From Xestospongia bergquistia (Eukaryota; Porifera; Demospongiae; Haplosclerida; Petrosiidae), in assembly GCA_963965975.1 (NCBI GenBank), contig OZ014411.1, forward strand, positions 1,535,001-1,599,000: a stretch of 64,000 nt of DNA, given 5' to 3'. Shown here one piece after another: positions 1-10,905 of the stretch (its first letter is position 1; each line of letters starts with the position of its first letter). The notes beneath the pieces are model-generated. The model ran no database searches, had not been told where the DNA came from, and worked only from the letters and a program-made list of their open reading frames with translations. Both the position numbers and the translations under genes were made by a program.

Positions 1-2
1 CT

Positions 3-155
3 CTATCAAGTAAAAGAGAAAAGTACAATAAATATCAGAGCTTATTATTGAAAACAGATACATGTGAATCATTTGTTCCTGATAGATACCAAGAAGCTCA
101 TGAGTATTATGTTCAACTAGTTAATAATCTAACTGAATTATTTCATCCAAGATAA
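3..155 (+). CDS. C-terminal end of an unrecognised protein (partial)
   Basis: An open frame enters from the left edge and runs 50 residues to a TAA at 153-155. The composition is protein-like: charged, with one Cys, and a Tyr/Leu-rich end reading TELFHPR before the stop. I do not recognise the family. It may be the last exon of a gene starting outside the window, or a chance frame; 50 codons without a stop is only mildly unusual in AT-rich DNA. No splice acceptor can be judged because the 5' end is cut off. The 3' neighbour is the duplicated R block, which contains no gene. Confidence 0.3.
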   Translation, partial: LSSKREKYNKYQSLLLKTDTCESFVPDRYQEAHEYYVQLVNNLTELFHPR

Positions 156-260
156 GGTGCGTATTACATTTTAAAATTTTTATTATTGACTACAGGACAA
201 AACAACTAGTAGAACAAAGTTATCTGATGACTGAATGGAAACAGGTTACAATTCAGTAAT

Positions 261-959
261 ATTTTTATCTGCTTTCTGACTCTTTATCACAGTGACATGT
301 AATAAATGCAATTACAGAACAGTATAAGACACAGACTAGTAGTGTGTGCTTGTATTGAAAATACATGATACAAAATACATGTTAGTAATGATATTAAGAG
401 CTAGTGATACTAAACATTATATTGAACAGGGTAACAAGACTAACTTTTCACTTTAAAACTCTTTATCTTTCATTTCATCAACTAGAAAATAAGTGATGAT
501 CACTTTCTTGTACTATATTTTTAATAAAGAGCAGCCAATAATTAATGTTCAACAACTTTATTTTCCCATGCAGGGAGGTTCTTTTATGACTTACAAAATC
601 CCTCATAGATAATATATATATTTAATAATATTTGGCATGAAATATATATATATATATATAAATTACTGCTAGGTCAAGTCCATGCATGAATCAATGCAAT
701 ATTAATATCCAATGTGGGTTGTAAATTAGAACACTTAATCTGCAAAATATCCATTTATGTGACAATGTGATGAGATCATTGATACATAATACACTACTAG
801 GTTGGTTTTGTAACTCCAGTGTTCATGTACAGTTGTTGATGAAATAACAATGAGCAGATAATTATAAGTCATGTTCTTGTTGATATTTTAACCCGTTTAC
901 AATAGGAGTCTATATACTTTTTTGTTTTAAATGTAACATATTACTTGGATTGAATGCAG

Positions 960-990
<31 letters not shown>

Positions 991-1130
991 TATACAACAA
1001 ATTATACAAAGAGCAATTCACATAAATTCTACATTCCATAGTAATCTACGCATGTAATGTACAAAGCAATCGTTAAAATTACATATTAATTTTTAAAGTG
1101 AAGTTATAATGAATTAAGGCAGCATAAATA
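261..1130. repeat. Segmental duplication block R, copy 1
   Basis: This stretch aligns almost base for base with 5531-7132, from 'gctttctgactctttatc' to 'aattaaggcagcataaata'. Copy 2 carries two insertions that copy 1 lacks: a 244-bp MITE and a segment of about 390 bp. Copy 1 therefore shows the pre-insertion state. No coding frame is conserved between the copies. It contains short TA microsatellites near 641-660 and 966-990. Confidence 0.85.
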
Positions 1131-3040
1131 TGTGACCTGATTTAGAAAAAGGGACCACTTCTGTCAAAAACTTTGCGGCCTGTTTTGTGAAAAAAAAATA
1201 CTGTTAAAACATAACAAAAAAACAGCTTTGCATTCATATAAAATAGTTATTTATACACAACTTGTATGTATACAAAACTGAGATATTTGAGATGTTTTAA
1301 GGTTTGTTACCCCTATGACACTTCATACTCACATAATCCCATCAGTATTTAGAACTTCCATTAAGTTAAATAAGATGAGTTTTCTAGAAAGGTAGCAGAA
1401 ATATACTTTAGATAAATATGTTGTAATTATAATTAAATTACTATTTTAATCTCGTGATTGTTTCCTGTGCTAGTTTTCTCACATGTTCATGTGTATATGT
1501 TTCATTAAGTTATGCATAACATTTTGATTATGTCTAAAACAAATTCATTGAAGTTACAATAATTCAGAAGTCACAATTTTTACAATAATTCAGAAGTCAC
1601 AACTGAAAGCTAGCCACTTCCTCGAAGCCAGTCATAGCGCGCAGGAGAAAGAAGGTCACGCCCATTAAAGGGAGGGTCTGCTATGCTAGTCATCGTTTGC
1701 ATTGCTACATTTAATATTCTTGAGCTAGTAAATATCTATGGTTATTAGTAGCTTCCCGGATAGTTGATAAAATGAAATATTGCTAAATTATTTATTAGTT
1801 CACTCTAAGACTTTAGCAAGTATATATCACATGGAAATTATTGTCTAGTGGTCTATTAGTCAAAAGCTCAGATGATTCTTTATAGAACAGCTAATGATGA
1901 CTGATCATGTAAGTAGACGTTTTGTTGGAAAGGAAATCTTCAGAGAAAGCGGAAAGAATCGTGGGCGTGGTGGTGTTTCCAGATGATTATTAAAAATCAT
2001 AGACAGAAATAGGAAACAGGAGATTTGATAGTATGTTAGTGTATAATTTTGATCATTGCTCAAGTGTAGCACACTAGCTCACCTACATCAATATATATAG
2101 AGTCGCATATTACTCAATATAACATCTAGATGTTAAATGTAACTTTAGTGATGCAATGACTATATATATGCTCTCTCCACAGTTGAAAATTCAATTTTTT
2201 ATACTGAATCAACTATATATGAAGTGATTTACAGAGCTGATGTAGACAGCAACAGGTCTGACAATAATTTTGTCTTTCTTAAATAAATAGGTATAGTATC
2301 ATGTGTGATCAAGATTCTCCAATACCATATTTGAAGTGTAACCAAGTTCATTTAAGTACTATTCAACTTGGTAAGGTGTACATTTAATATGATCAATAGC
2401 TGTTATGAATAAAGTATATACAAACTGTATAAGTAACATATAAATAACTATGATGTTGAGTGGAATGTATAAGAATATAAAAAGTATTGTTATAGATTTT
2501 TCTCATCAGCTTTGTATACATACATCTGTACTGCTTTCTTTGTTATCTAAAGAAAGATTTTTATCCCATACTGTGCTTTACTAATATAGGTCAGAGTTTA
2601 AATTTAGTATTATTTTTTTTGAGAGTACAGGATTGCACAATATAGAAACTATATTTATGATACAGGAACTTCAACCTATGATCGACTATGTCTGGTATTC
2701 TAACAAATAGCTTAAATAATTACAATGGTTTCATGTAAAAATTTCGAAATTGTATTAGGGTCAAGTCTGTTTTTTAACCAACATAACATATAAATGAAAT
2801 ATTACATTGTGTGCACATTCCATAACAGTTATACAAATTGGTAACATAATATCTAGTGAGCTACTAATTGGATACCAAATTGTGTATATACATCATAACA
2901 TTGATACATTATGGCTAATATGACTTCCTGCTGACAAAATATGCACTGTTTAAACTTGAACATGCAAAAGTAAAGTAATATCTAAGTTATATGTAGAAAT
3001 CCTATATTGTCTATTAACTAGTTTTATTTGGTAATACTCA
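1131..3040. repeat. P unit, truncated copy 0
   Basis: From about 1420 this matches the upstream part of the P units at 7.2, 48.2 and 57.1 kb. It includes the 'ccacttcctcgaagccagtc' box (about 1616), a GGGAGGGTCTG box (about 1670) and later landmarks up to 'gttttatttggtaatactcat' at 3020-3040. The TATATAAA of the other units is not recognisable here. A short open stretch at 2302-2372 begins ATGTGTGATCAAGAT and ends at a GTAAGG donor. The same ATGTGTGAnCAAGAT start is kept in the other copies, but their frames close early. There is no repeat exon: homology ends where a dynein remnant begins. Confidence 0.7.
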
Positions 3041-3202
3041 TATGTCTCTCATTGTGAACAAGCTATCACTAAATTTGAGTCACCAGTCAATCAAGTACAG
3101 AAAAATGCTGAAGATATTGAAAAATGACTTCAACTTATAGAGTCTGTTAGGCTGTTTAGGAAACCTCTTTCTAGACCAGTCTGTGATCTACCTGAAGCTA
3201 AG
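3041..3202 (+). pseudogene. Dynein heavy chain stem exon, decayed (copy 1)
   Basis: The forward translation reads like the stem of an axonemal dynein heavy chain (DHC_N1 region). It has the pattern EYVSHCEQ..TKFES, then VNQVQKNAEDIE, a stop, LQLIES, and LF.KP...PVCDLPEAK, ending at an AAG|GTACAT donor at 3202/3203. A TGA interrupts after KNAEDIEK, which could come from a CGA codon by C-to-T change. A second copy with different lesions lies at 14746-15011. No ATPase modules follow, so this is an isolated exon moved by duplication. Assignment to an inner-arm (DNAH10-like) chain is a weak impression from remembered family patterns. Confidence 0.6.
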
Positions 3203-5287
3203 GTACATGGATACATATGTACATAGAATGCAAAGAATGGAATAAGGAATAAGAAAATTTAAACTCAACTAGAAATAGAAATAAGAATATTTATCCTTGG
3301 CTTCAATATAATAAGAGTTTTCAGATGATTATTAGACTGAGATGACATATCATAGTATTACCAGATCTTCTCTTCAGTTCATTACCATCAATGGTTTCAA
3401 CCTCTATTCTTTGTCTTTTTGTTCTTTTCTTTAACAGACCTAATAGTCTCATATTCAATAGGGTCAGCTGTAAACACTAGTAAACTGTTTCCATAATTGG
3501 TTTGTAAACTAACTTAGACCGGAAATATAATAAGTTTTCAAAATTGTTATTATATGTACATGTACAATTATTTATAAATGTATATGTATACAATATGTAT
3601 ATTAGTTTACATATACTGTAAATATACTTTTATAAATAATTATTTACATGTACATGTACATGTTAAGTATTATACCTAACTACATTTAGTTATATTATAA
3701 CTACATGTACTTAGTAATACTTAACAATGATAATAAACAAGCAAAATAGTTATAGGGAGTCACATTCTTTTATTCTATTAATAGTCATAATTGTAAAATC
3801 CATTTATCCTTTTATCCATCTATTTATTTACAAGTATGCAAATACGTTGACCTCCTTCACTCTTGTAATAATAACGAACCACATGCATATTAATGGCCGT
3901 GATTCTTTTCCTATAATAATGCATATGTAATAAGTAAATGAACTACATTACAGAAACTATAGTAATTTGCATTTATTTTGGACACTGATATTGCGCGTGG
4001 AAGAGAAGAGTACAGAATAATGTAATAATTACATTAATGTGGTACAAGCTCATTGGCCAAACCACATGTAATTTTGTGATTTTCAGCTTTTATGTTTAAA
4101 GTAATTCAAAACTGGTTTATTTTGTGTTAGTAAGCTAATAATAATCACACTTAGAGTATATAACAATAAAATGCAATAAATGGTTAAATTATTTTTATTG
4201 CTTGGTTTAATAATTTTACAGATCATAACAAAATTATTATAGTTAAATATTACTATATTGTATTTAGTCAATATAATTATATATTGGAATGAGTACAAAG
4301 AAGAGATTGAGATATTCAATTCTGTCAGGTTCATTTGGGTTCATCCACTCACATTTCTTAGGTATCATTTCATACTGTTATACCAACATATTATAATTAT
4401 TATGTGAGGAAACATAATGGAATTGTCAAGATTGTAGTATACACCTCTGCTATACTGGGAAGAGTGATTACTGTTTCTTATAGTATCACACCAAATATCA
4501 TTAGACATTTGCTACACTCTTCAACAGTTCAATAACGAAATGATTTAAATATATAAACGATTGTACTCATACTGCAAAATACAGACAATCTATATGTACT
4601 TAACTCTTGCTACTACTTATCGCTCAGGAAAGAAAATTAAATTATTGCGTAATCCTTCCATCCACCTCTATTGAACCATTCAATAATTTAGCTAAAAACA
4701 AGAAGAGGGATTTATTACATAACATCACACTCATACTATAATATAAATAATATTTTAAAATGTTTATTCGAATCACAAACTTTCATATTTATTAAAATGG
4801 TATTTGTAATGGTTCCATTTTCTTTTGTTAGCCATTTTTTTTCTTCAAATAATCTATATTTTGCTTCTTTATAATGTGCATATTTAATTGTATTATTTAA
4901 ATTTATTATTGTTACAATAATAACTTTATAATTCTCAATCAATTTAATATGTCACTAAATTCCAATTATAATGATGGCAGTCAGGTTGGATGCTCTAGTT
5001 ATTATCATCTGTTATTCTTTTCTTTTTGATCAGACATTTAAGCATAAGATCAAGTTCAAGTATTAGGTGTATGAAAATAATTATTCACTGTCTACATGTA
5101 TATAGCTAAATATATAGCTGGGTCAGGTAGCACTTATATATAAACCAGACTTATACTAATTATTTTTTTAACTCTCATTTAGTAAGTAGTTTTTAAAAGA
5201 ACAATTTAAAACAACATTATACAATTTATCATTCAATGATATATAATTATATAGTTTTGTTTTCATACAATATTAAATTCACAACAA
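3203..5287. repeat. G-family flanking duplication, copy A; no gene seen
   Basis: This AT-rich stretch aligns with 15012-18032 and partly with 22300-26078. It ends in the 3' flank of a truncated G gene. Landmarks shared with the other copies include the block around 'tacacctctgctatactggg' and 'aactcttgctactacttat'. Compared with copy B it lacks the roughly 700-bp segment at 15690-16430. Short open frames here are not conserved between copies, and I see no gene. Confidence 0.7.
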
Positions 5288-5524
5288 TTAGATGAAAAAT
5301 GTAGAAAATACAGCAATAATAACAAAGAACATAGCAGGAGCAATAGCACCATAACTAGATGGAGTTGGTATAGCTACTGTACCACCAGAACCAGGTATTG
5401 TTGGAGGTGAAAGACTAGGTAGAACTGACTGACAAGGATCAGCAACATTAATACTACAGGAATTTACATCACTCCCCAAATATGGTGAAGTACAACATCC
5501 CATGTTTGTATTGAAGTTTGACAC
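5288..5524 (-). pseudogene. G-family cysteine-rich protein, C-terminal fragment
   Basis: The frame encodes only the last roughly 78 residues of the family: NTNMGCCTSPYLGSD, a C-x(6)-DPC motif, a Pro/Ser/Thr/Gly-rich linker (LPSLSPPTIPGSGG), and a C-terminal hydrophobic tail (about 20 residues ending FFI) typical of a GPI-anchor signal. It is cut at about 5530, where sequence switches abruptly to duplicated block R (5531-7132). The signal peptide and the first ten cysteines are therefore missing. The apparent ATG arises from sequence at the breakpoint. The tail itself is undamaged, unlike the copy at 26079. Confidence 0.8.
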
Positions 5525-5927
5525 ATGCTGTTTTATCAGCTTTCTGACTCTTTATCACAGTGACATGTAATAAATGCAATTACAGAACAGTATAAGACAC
5601 AGACTAGTGTGTGTGCTTGTATTGGAAATACATGATAACATGTACAAAATACATGTTAGTAATGATATTAAGAGCTAGTGATACTAAATATTATGTTGAA
5701 CAGGGTAACAAGACTAACTTTTCACTTTAAAACTCTTTATCTTCATTTCATCAACTAGAAACTAAGTGATGATCACTTTCTTGTACTATAATTTTAATAA
5801 AGAGCAGCCAATAATTAACATTCAACGACTTTATTTTCCCATGCAGAGAGGCTCTTTTTATGACTTACAAAATCCCTCATATACATACATAGATAATATA
5901 TATTTTTAATAATATTTGGCAGAAATA

Positions 5928-5981
5928 TATATATATATATATAATTATAATTATATATATATACATGCATACATACATACA

Positions 5982-6020
<39 letters not shown>
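5928..6020. repeat. TA-rich microsatellite with palindromes
   Basis: Alternating TA runs are broken by ATTATAATTAT and by ACATACATACATAT. Copy 1 of block R has only a short TA run at the matching place (about 641-660), so the array has expanded here. Confidence 0.9.
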
Positions 6021-6021
<1 letters not shown>

Positions 6022-6051
6022 TATTATATAAAAATTACTGCTAGGTCAATT

Positions 6052-6295
6052 CACTGTAAAAATTGATTAGTTAATTTAACCAATACATGGTTATGTGGGT
6101 TGCATATGTAAAATATAACCTTAATACTACTTTGATTACTAATGTACTATGAAATTATTGGCTATGTAGCTACATAAACAGTAGGACATTAGTAATGAAA
6201 ACAGTATTATGCTTACTTTTCTAGCAAAAATAAGTTTGTAATTGCAACCTGTATAACCAAATAATGGTTAAATCAACCAATCATTTTTTACAGTG
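6052..6295. mobile_element. 244-bp MITE with about 53-bp terminal inverted repeats
   Basis: The ends are inverted copies. The left begins CACTGTAAAAATTGATTAGT (6052 onward) and the right ends ATCATTTTTTACAGTG (6295). The imperfect inverted match runs for about 53 bp, to a TGCA on each side (6101-6104 and 6243-6246). It contains no coding frame. The sister block has no insert at the matching point (about 675), which confirms insertion. The target-site duplication is not clear: flanks read CAATT and TTAAAT. The transposase superfamily cannot be assigned from this. Confidence 0.8.
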
Positions 6296-6619
6296 TTAAA
6301 TCCATGCATGTATTAATTAACAAAAGGAATCAATGCAATAATAATATCCAATGTGGGTTGTAAATTAGAACACTTAATCTGCAAAATATCCATTTATGTG
6401 ACAATGTGATGAGATCATTGATACATAATACACTACTAGGTTGGTTTTGTAACTCCAGTGTTCATGGACAGTTGTTGATGAAATAACAATGAGCAGATAA
6501 TTATAAGTCATGTTCTTGTTGATATTTTAACCTGTTTACAATAGGAGTCTATATACTTTTTTGTTTTAAATGTAAAATATTACTTGGATTGAATGCAGTA
6601 ATAAATTATATATATATAT

Positions 6620-7006
6620 ATGTGTGTGTGCACATGTGTCTATCTATATCTATCATTCTATCTATCTATCTGTATATACTTACCCAGTTTCTTCGAGGTC
6701 ACAGTTAATCTTACCCTGTATTAACTCAAGGTTGATAACTGAAGCATGTTCTTTAAATATCTAGTTAATTTGCTATTGTTATATGAGATAGTTATTCTCA
6801 GTTACTAAATCAAGTGGTGGATGTGAATTATATATACTAGTGTTTATATTTTGATACATAATAATAATTTTTTCTATTTCAGGAGGTGATCAAGATCAGC
6901 CAAGATATTATAAATATGTCATTTTAACAACTAATTTATAGAATTCCCGAGAATTGCTCACTATGTAATTTGTTGGTATGTTGTACTGGTACATACCAAC
7001 AAATTA
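6620..7006 (+). other. Inserted segment with exon-like end and hairpin
   Basis: This segment is absent from block R copy 1. It starts in TG/TATC microsatellite sequence. Near 6880 there is a strong acceptor-like tract (ttttttctatttcag) followed by a short open stretch reading GGDQDQPRYYKYVILTTNL and a stop. It ends with a perfect 15-bp stem, TAATTTGTTGGTATG at 6966-6980 and its complement at 6992-7006, with an 11-nt loop. The right arm overlaps the AAATTATACAAA that marks the insertion point. It may be a captured terminal exon or a non-autonomous element; the coding reading is weak. Confidence 0.35.
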
Positions 7007-7695
7007 TACAAAGAGTAATTCACATAAATTCTACATTCCATAGTAATCCACGCATGTAATGTACAAAGCAATTGTTAAAATTACATATTAATTTTTAAAG
7101 TGAAGTTATAATGAATTAAGGCAGCATAAATAATATTATACTTTACATTAAAAGGTGTTAATCAAATTATAATTATTATGTCTTGATTGAGTCCAATACT
7201 AGTTTCCTCATAAATTAATGCTTCATTATGTTGTGATTTTGGTCATGAAAAGCAACTCAATCTTGTGGACAGGCTTAAGATTGTCAACAGTAGTTACATA
7301 ATGCCATACAATAGACACTCCACATCAACTGATGATTCACGTTGGTTTTCTTTTATTAAAATTAAAAATAAGATAACTTAATTAATAGCTAATTAAGCTT
7401 CTTCCTTTAATTACATACATTTTGATTATGTTAAAAACAGAGACATTTAGGTTACAATTCCAGAAATTACAATGCCAATGCAAATTTGCAAAACATCTAG
7501 TTCCAATTGCTTCAAAATGATCTACGTTTCCTCAACATTATATATACATATATAGATATAACATACAAGGTATTAATGGAGGTATCTGTACAACAAACCT
7601 TCACAAAGAGTTTTATACATTTCAGGTAAAATGTAAAAGCAAGCCAATTCCTCGAATCCAGTCCATAGTTCACAGAAGGAAAGAAGCAACGCCTA

Positions 7696-7730
7696 TTAAA
7701 GGGAGGGGCTGGTATATGAGACTATATAAA
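7696..7730 (+). promoter_or_regulatory. P-unit promoter: GGGAGGGGCTGG plus TATA box
   Basis: AAAGGGAGGGGCTGG is followed by TATATAAA at 7723-7730. The same pair in the same order occurs at 48728-48757 and 57635-57666, where flanking sequence has drifted. Upstream lies a conserved 'caagcca.ttcctcgaa.ccagtc' box. Spacing and orientation predict transcription to the right. Confidence 0.55.
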
Positions 7731-8699
7731 GATCAATCGTTGTTCACAACTTGAATACGCTTGAGTTAGCAAGATTCTGCAGTCATTAGTCTCAAGTAGC
7801 CGATAAAAATTAAACAATTTACTCTAAGACTTTAGCAAGTATATATACGACATGAATATCACTGTCTCTTGTTCTATTAGTCAAAGGCTCAGCTGATTTT
7901 CTTTAAAACAGCTAACAATGACTTATCATGTAAGCAGACTTTTTTCTTGAGAAAGATAAATCCGGATGATCAGGCAAGCAGATACAAAACGTGGGAGTAG
8001 CGAATATGAGGTCCACCAAACTAAATGATAGTGGCTGTACGTTCCAACAGTTAGATGTTTAATGTAATTTTAATATTGGATTGGCTATAAGGACTCACTT
8101 CATAGTTAAGCTTTTAATTTTTCAGACTGAACATACTATGCATGCAGTGATTTAAACAGATAATGTAGACATTATCTGGTCCAATAATAATTTTGTCTTT
8201 TTTAACAAACAGGCATAGCAAAATGTGTGAACAAGATGATCTAACATCATATTTGAAGTTAATCAAGTTTGTTTAAGTACTATTTGGTTTGGTAAGGTGT
8301 ACATTTCATATCATTTATTATTTATTGCTATAGTAAGTCACATAACAAGTCAGTAGCTGTTAACAGATAATGAAGTATATACGAACTGTAAGTAATCTAT
8401 AAGTAACTTTATCTTGATGTTGTGTGGATTATATTGGAAATTAGCTTGTATAGCATGTTATTATTATCTGTGACAAATTTATTTCTGTCAAAACTGAATA
8501 TATCTTGTTTTGATCACAGACTCGGTCCTTTATTGAAAATAAGTTCACAAATTTCATTAGATATGTTCAGCATTAGACAATGTAATACCTGATGCTTTTA
8601 AGAAATATCTGATCTTATTATTTCTAATTAAAAAATTGCTGAAGCTAATAGCTATGTAGAACATGACTATGTATGGAGAATGTTATTACAAAGGCAATG

Positions 8700-8747
8700 T
8701 ACACTCCCTCATACATATATATATATGTGTGTGTGTGAGGGAGTGTA
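8700..8747. repeat. Hairpin in P unit copy 1
   Basis: TACACTCCCTCA (8700-8711) is followed by its perfect complement (8736-8747), with a TA/TG-rich loop. In the other P units (about 49650 and 58550) only the left arm CACACTCCCTCA is present. Confidence 0.7.
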
Positions 8748-9669
8748 TGCATGCATATATATTAAGCTAAAAATAATATCTTATATATTAATCAATCAAA
8801 TGTCCTGTATTGATAATCACAGATTGATATAGTAACTGTGACTTATATTATGATATCTATTAAAAAAATATACTGCATGCAGAATATAATTATGAAGTCT
8901 AAATCTAGTAGAGTATATTTTTGCATGTGTGTGTAATAACAAAGAATATTGTATATAGATTATTCTCAGTAGCTTTATACACACATCACTGCAATGCTTG
9001 TTATCAAAAAATAAGAATTTATCACTATTAGGTATAGTTAGGATGTTTGTGTAGGCTGTTTTTATATTGTAGACACTATAATAGATTATACTGTAATATG
9101 TTGATGTAGTCAGCATATTATTGCATTATAATGACATGTTGTTATCATAATGCAAAAAGAATGATACATAGATTGATTGATCATGATATTGAATAAACAA
9201 TGAATCATTTTAACAGAATTCAAATAAGAAGTTATCCCAAATTGTGATTTACATATATAGCTCAGAGTTTAAATTTAGCAATGGTTACTTTGAGACTACA
9301 GGATTACACATTAGAAACTATATTTATGATACAGGAACTTCAACTTATGATCTACTATGTCTGGTATTTGAACACATACCTTAAGCAATTACAATGTGTT
9401 CATGTAAATATTTCAAAATTGTAGTGGGGTCAAGTCTGTTTAACCAACATAACATATAAATGAAATATTACATTGTGTGCACATTCCATAGCAGTTATAC
9501 AAATTAGTAACGTAATATCTAGTGAGCTACAAATTGGATAGCAAATTGTGTATATACATCATAACATTGATACATCAGAGTACATGGCTAATATGACTTC
9601 CTGGTGACAAAATATGCACTGTCTAAACTTGAACATGCAAAAGTAAAGTAATAATTAAGTTATATGTAG

Positions 9670-10335
9670 ATATGCTATTTCACGGCGGTTGCGCAATTAT
9701 GTACTGGCCGATGCAATTATTGAGTGAGCCGTAGCGCAATTTTGAGCAGTGACCATTACCAAGGCACCTGGACTGTTTTTTCATATATGACTTTAATAAG
9801 TTTATAATACTATCAGTGAAGAAACGACAGGTAGAGTAGTAATATTATTACAAGAAACAAAAACTTACCTTAGTCGATTTGCTTTCTTCAAGGATCGAAA
9901 GCTCCACCCAAAAAATTGACAGGATGTGATTGTGTCATTATGAGATGTGTCCAAGAAAACCTTCGTTGTGCACTTAGTTTACATCGTTTGGCTTAAAACA
10001 AAGTATCAACAGACTCCCCACACAATGAAGAGATCAACTGTATGTTCCTAAAGATGATCAATCCAGTTCTACTGTTTAAGAAATGGCTTCGAAATGTAAG
10101 CGTTTTTTGCCGTAGTATACTACAGAGTTGAGCTTTCATTTTATGGCTTTTCATGTTGGTACGGTAACAAAAACAACCTACCTACCTTGTCACACTAGTT
10201 ACTTACATGTAAGCGTCACGTAGTTTCTATAGTAAGCTTTTAAAGCGTTGCTATTGTTAAAAAAGCATTATTGGAAAAGTAGCCGCCCATGGGCGTGATT
10301 ACAATTAATTTGCCCCGCCCGTCAAAGGTACTGAG
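9670..10335. other. Inserted GC-richer segment in P unit 1, promoter-like
   Basis: The point 'ttatatgtagatatgctat' breaks continuity with copy 0 (about 2990), and homology resumes at 'ctagttttatttggtaatactcat' (10338). Its right half (about 10140-10330) matches 51650-51825 in P unit 2, including 'acttacatgtaagcgtcac' and 'gcccgtcaaagg'. A possible minus-strand exon ends at ACTAAG|GTAAGT (about 9868). A plus-strand ATGGCTTCGAAAT|GTAAGC lies at 10083. Together these resemble a divergent promoter, but no extended coding frame supports it. Confidence 0.35.
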
Positions 10336-10439
10336 CCACTAGTTTTATTTGGTAATACTCATATATATTATAATCTAGTTTCTGCATACACAGCAAGACA
10401 CAGCACTTAAGCTAATAAAATGGTTTTTTTAAAATGATC

Positions 10440-10905
10440 ACATAGACTAAAGGGTTTAAAGGGACTATCTAAATAAACTGCAATTAACACTTTACTAAGC
10501 TTGTTCGCATTAACTCTATAAAGTCTTTAATTTCAAGACTTTAGAAGGTTTAAACTATTGAGTCAAGTTTATAGAGTAAACTGCTCAGTCTAAAGGACTT
10601 AAAGGAACCAACTAAATAAACTGCAATTAACAGTTTATGAAGTTGGTTTGTATTAACTCTCTAAAGTCTTTAATTTAAAGACTTTAGAAGGTTTAGACTA
10701 TTGAGTCAACTTTATAGAGTAAACTGCTCTGTCTAAAGGACTTAAAAGGAATAACTCAATAAACTGCAACTAACAGTTTATTAAGTTGGTTTGCATTAAC
10801 GCTCTAAAGTCTTTAATTTAAACACTTTAGTAGTTTTAGACTATTGAGTGATGTTTATAGAGTATTCTGCTCAATCTAAAGGACTTAAAGAGAATAACAA
10901 CTGGT
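10440..10905. repeat. Tandem repeat, about 143-bp period, about 3.2 copies
   Basis: Each unit contains, in order, 'taaataaactgcaa(t/c)taaca', 'gtctttaattt', a palindrome AAAGTCTTTAATTTAAAGACTTT, 'actattgagt' and 'tctaaaggacttaaa'. Units start near 10450, 10593 and 10737 and differ by scattered substitutions. No frame is open through the array. The other P units lack it. Confidence 0.85.

Larger units (their letters stand above)
5531..7132. repeat. Segmental duplication block R, copy 2
   Basis: This is the second copy of 261-1130, longer by two insertions: the MITE at 6052-6295 and a segment at about 6620-7005. It abuts the truncated G gene directly, so its left edge is a rearrangement breakpoint. 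No conserved coding frame is visible. Confidence 0.85.

Noticed and set aside
3727-3930. 67-codon plus-strand frame
   Set aside because: The matching flank at 15580-15700 does not keep the frame; no protein pattern.
8817-9116. 99-codon minus-strand frame
   Set aside because: Low-complexity Tyr/Ile/His content in AT-rich DNA; not open in the other P units.
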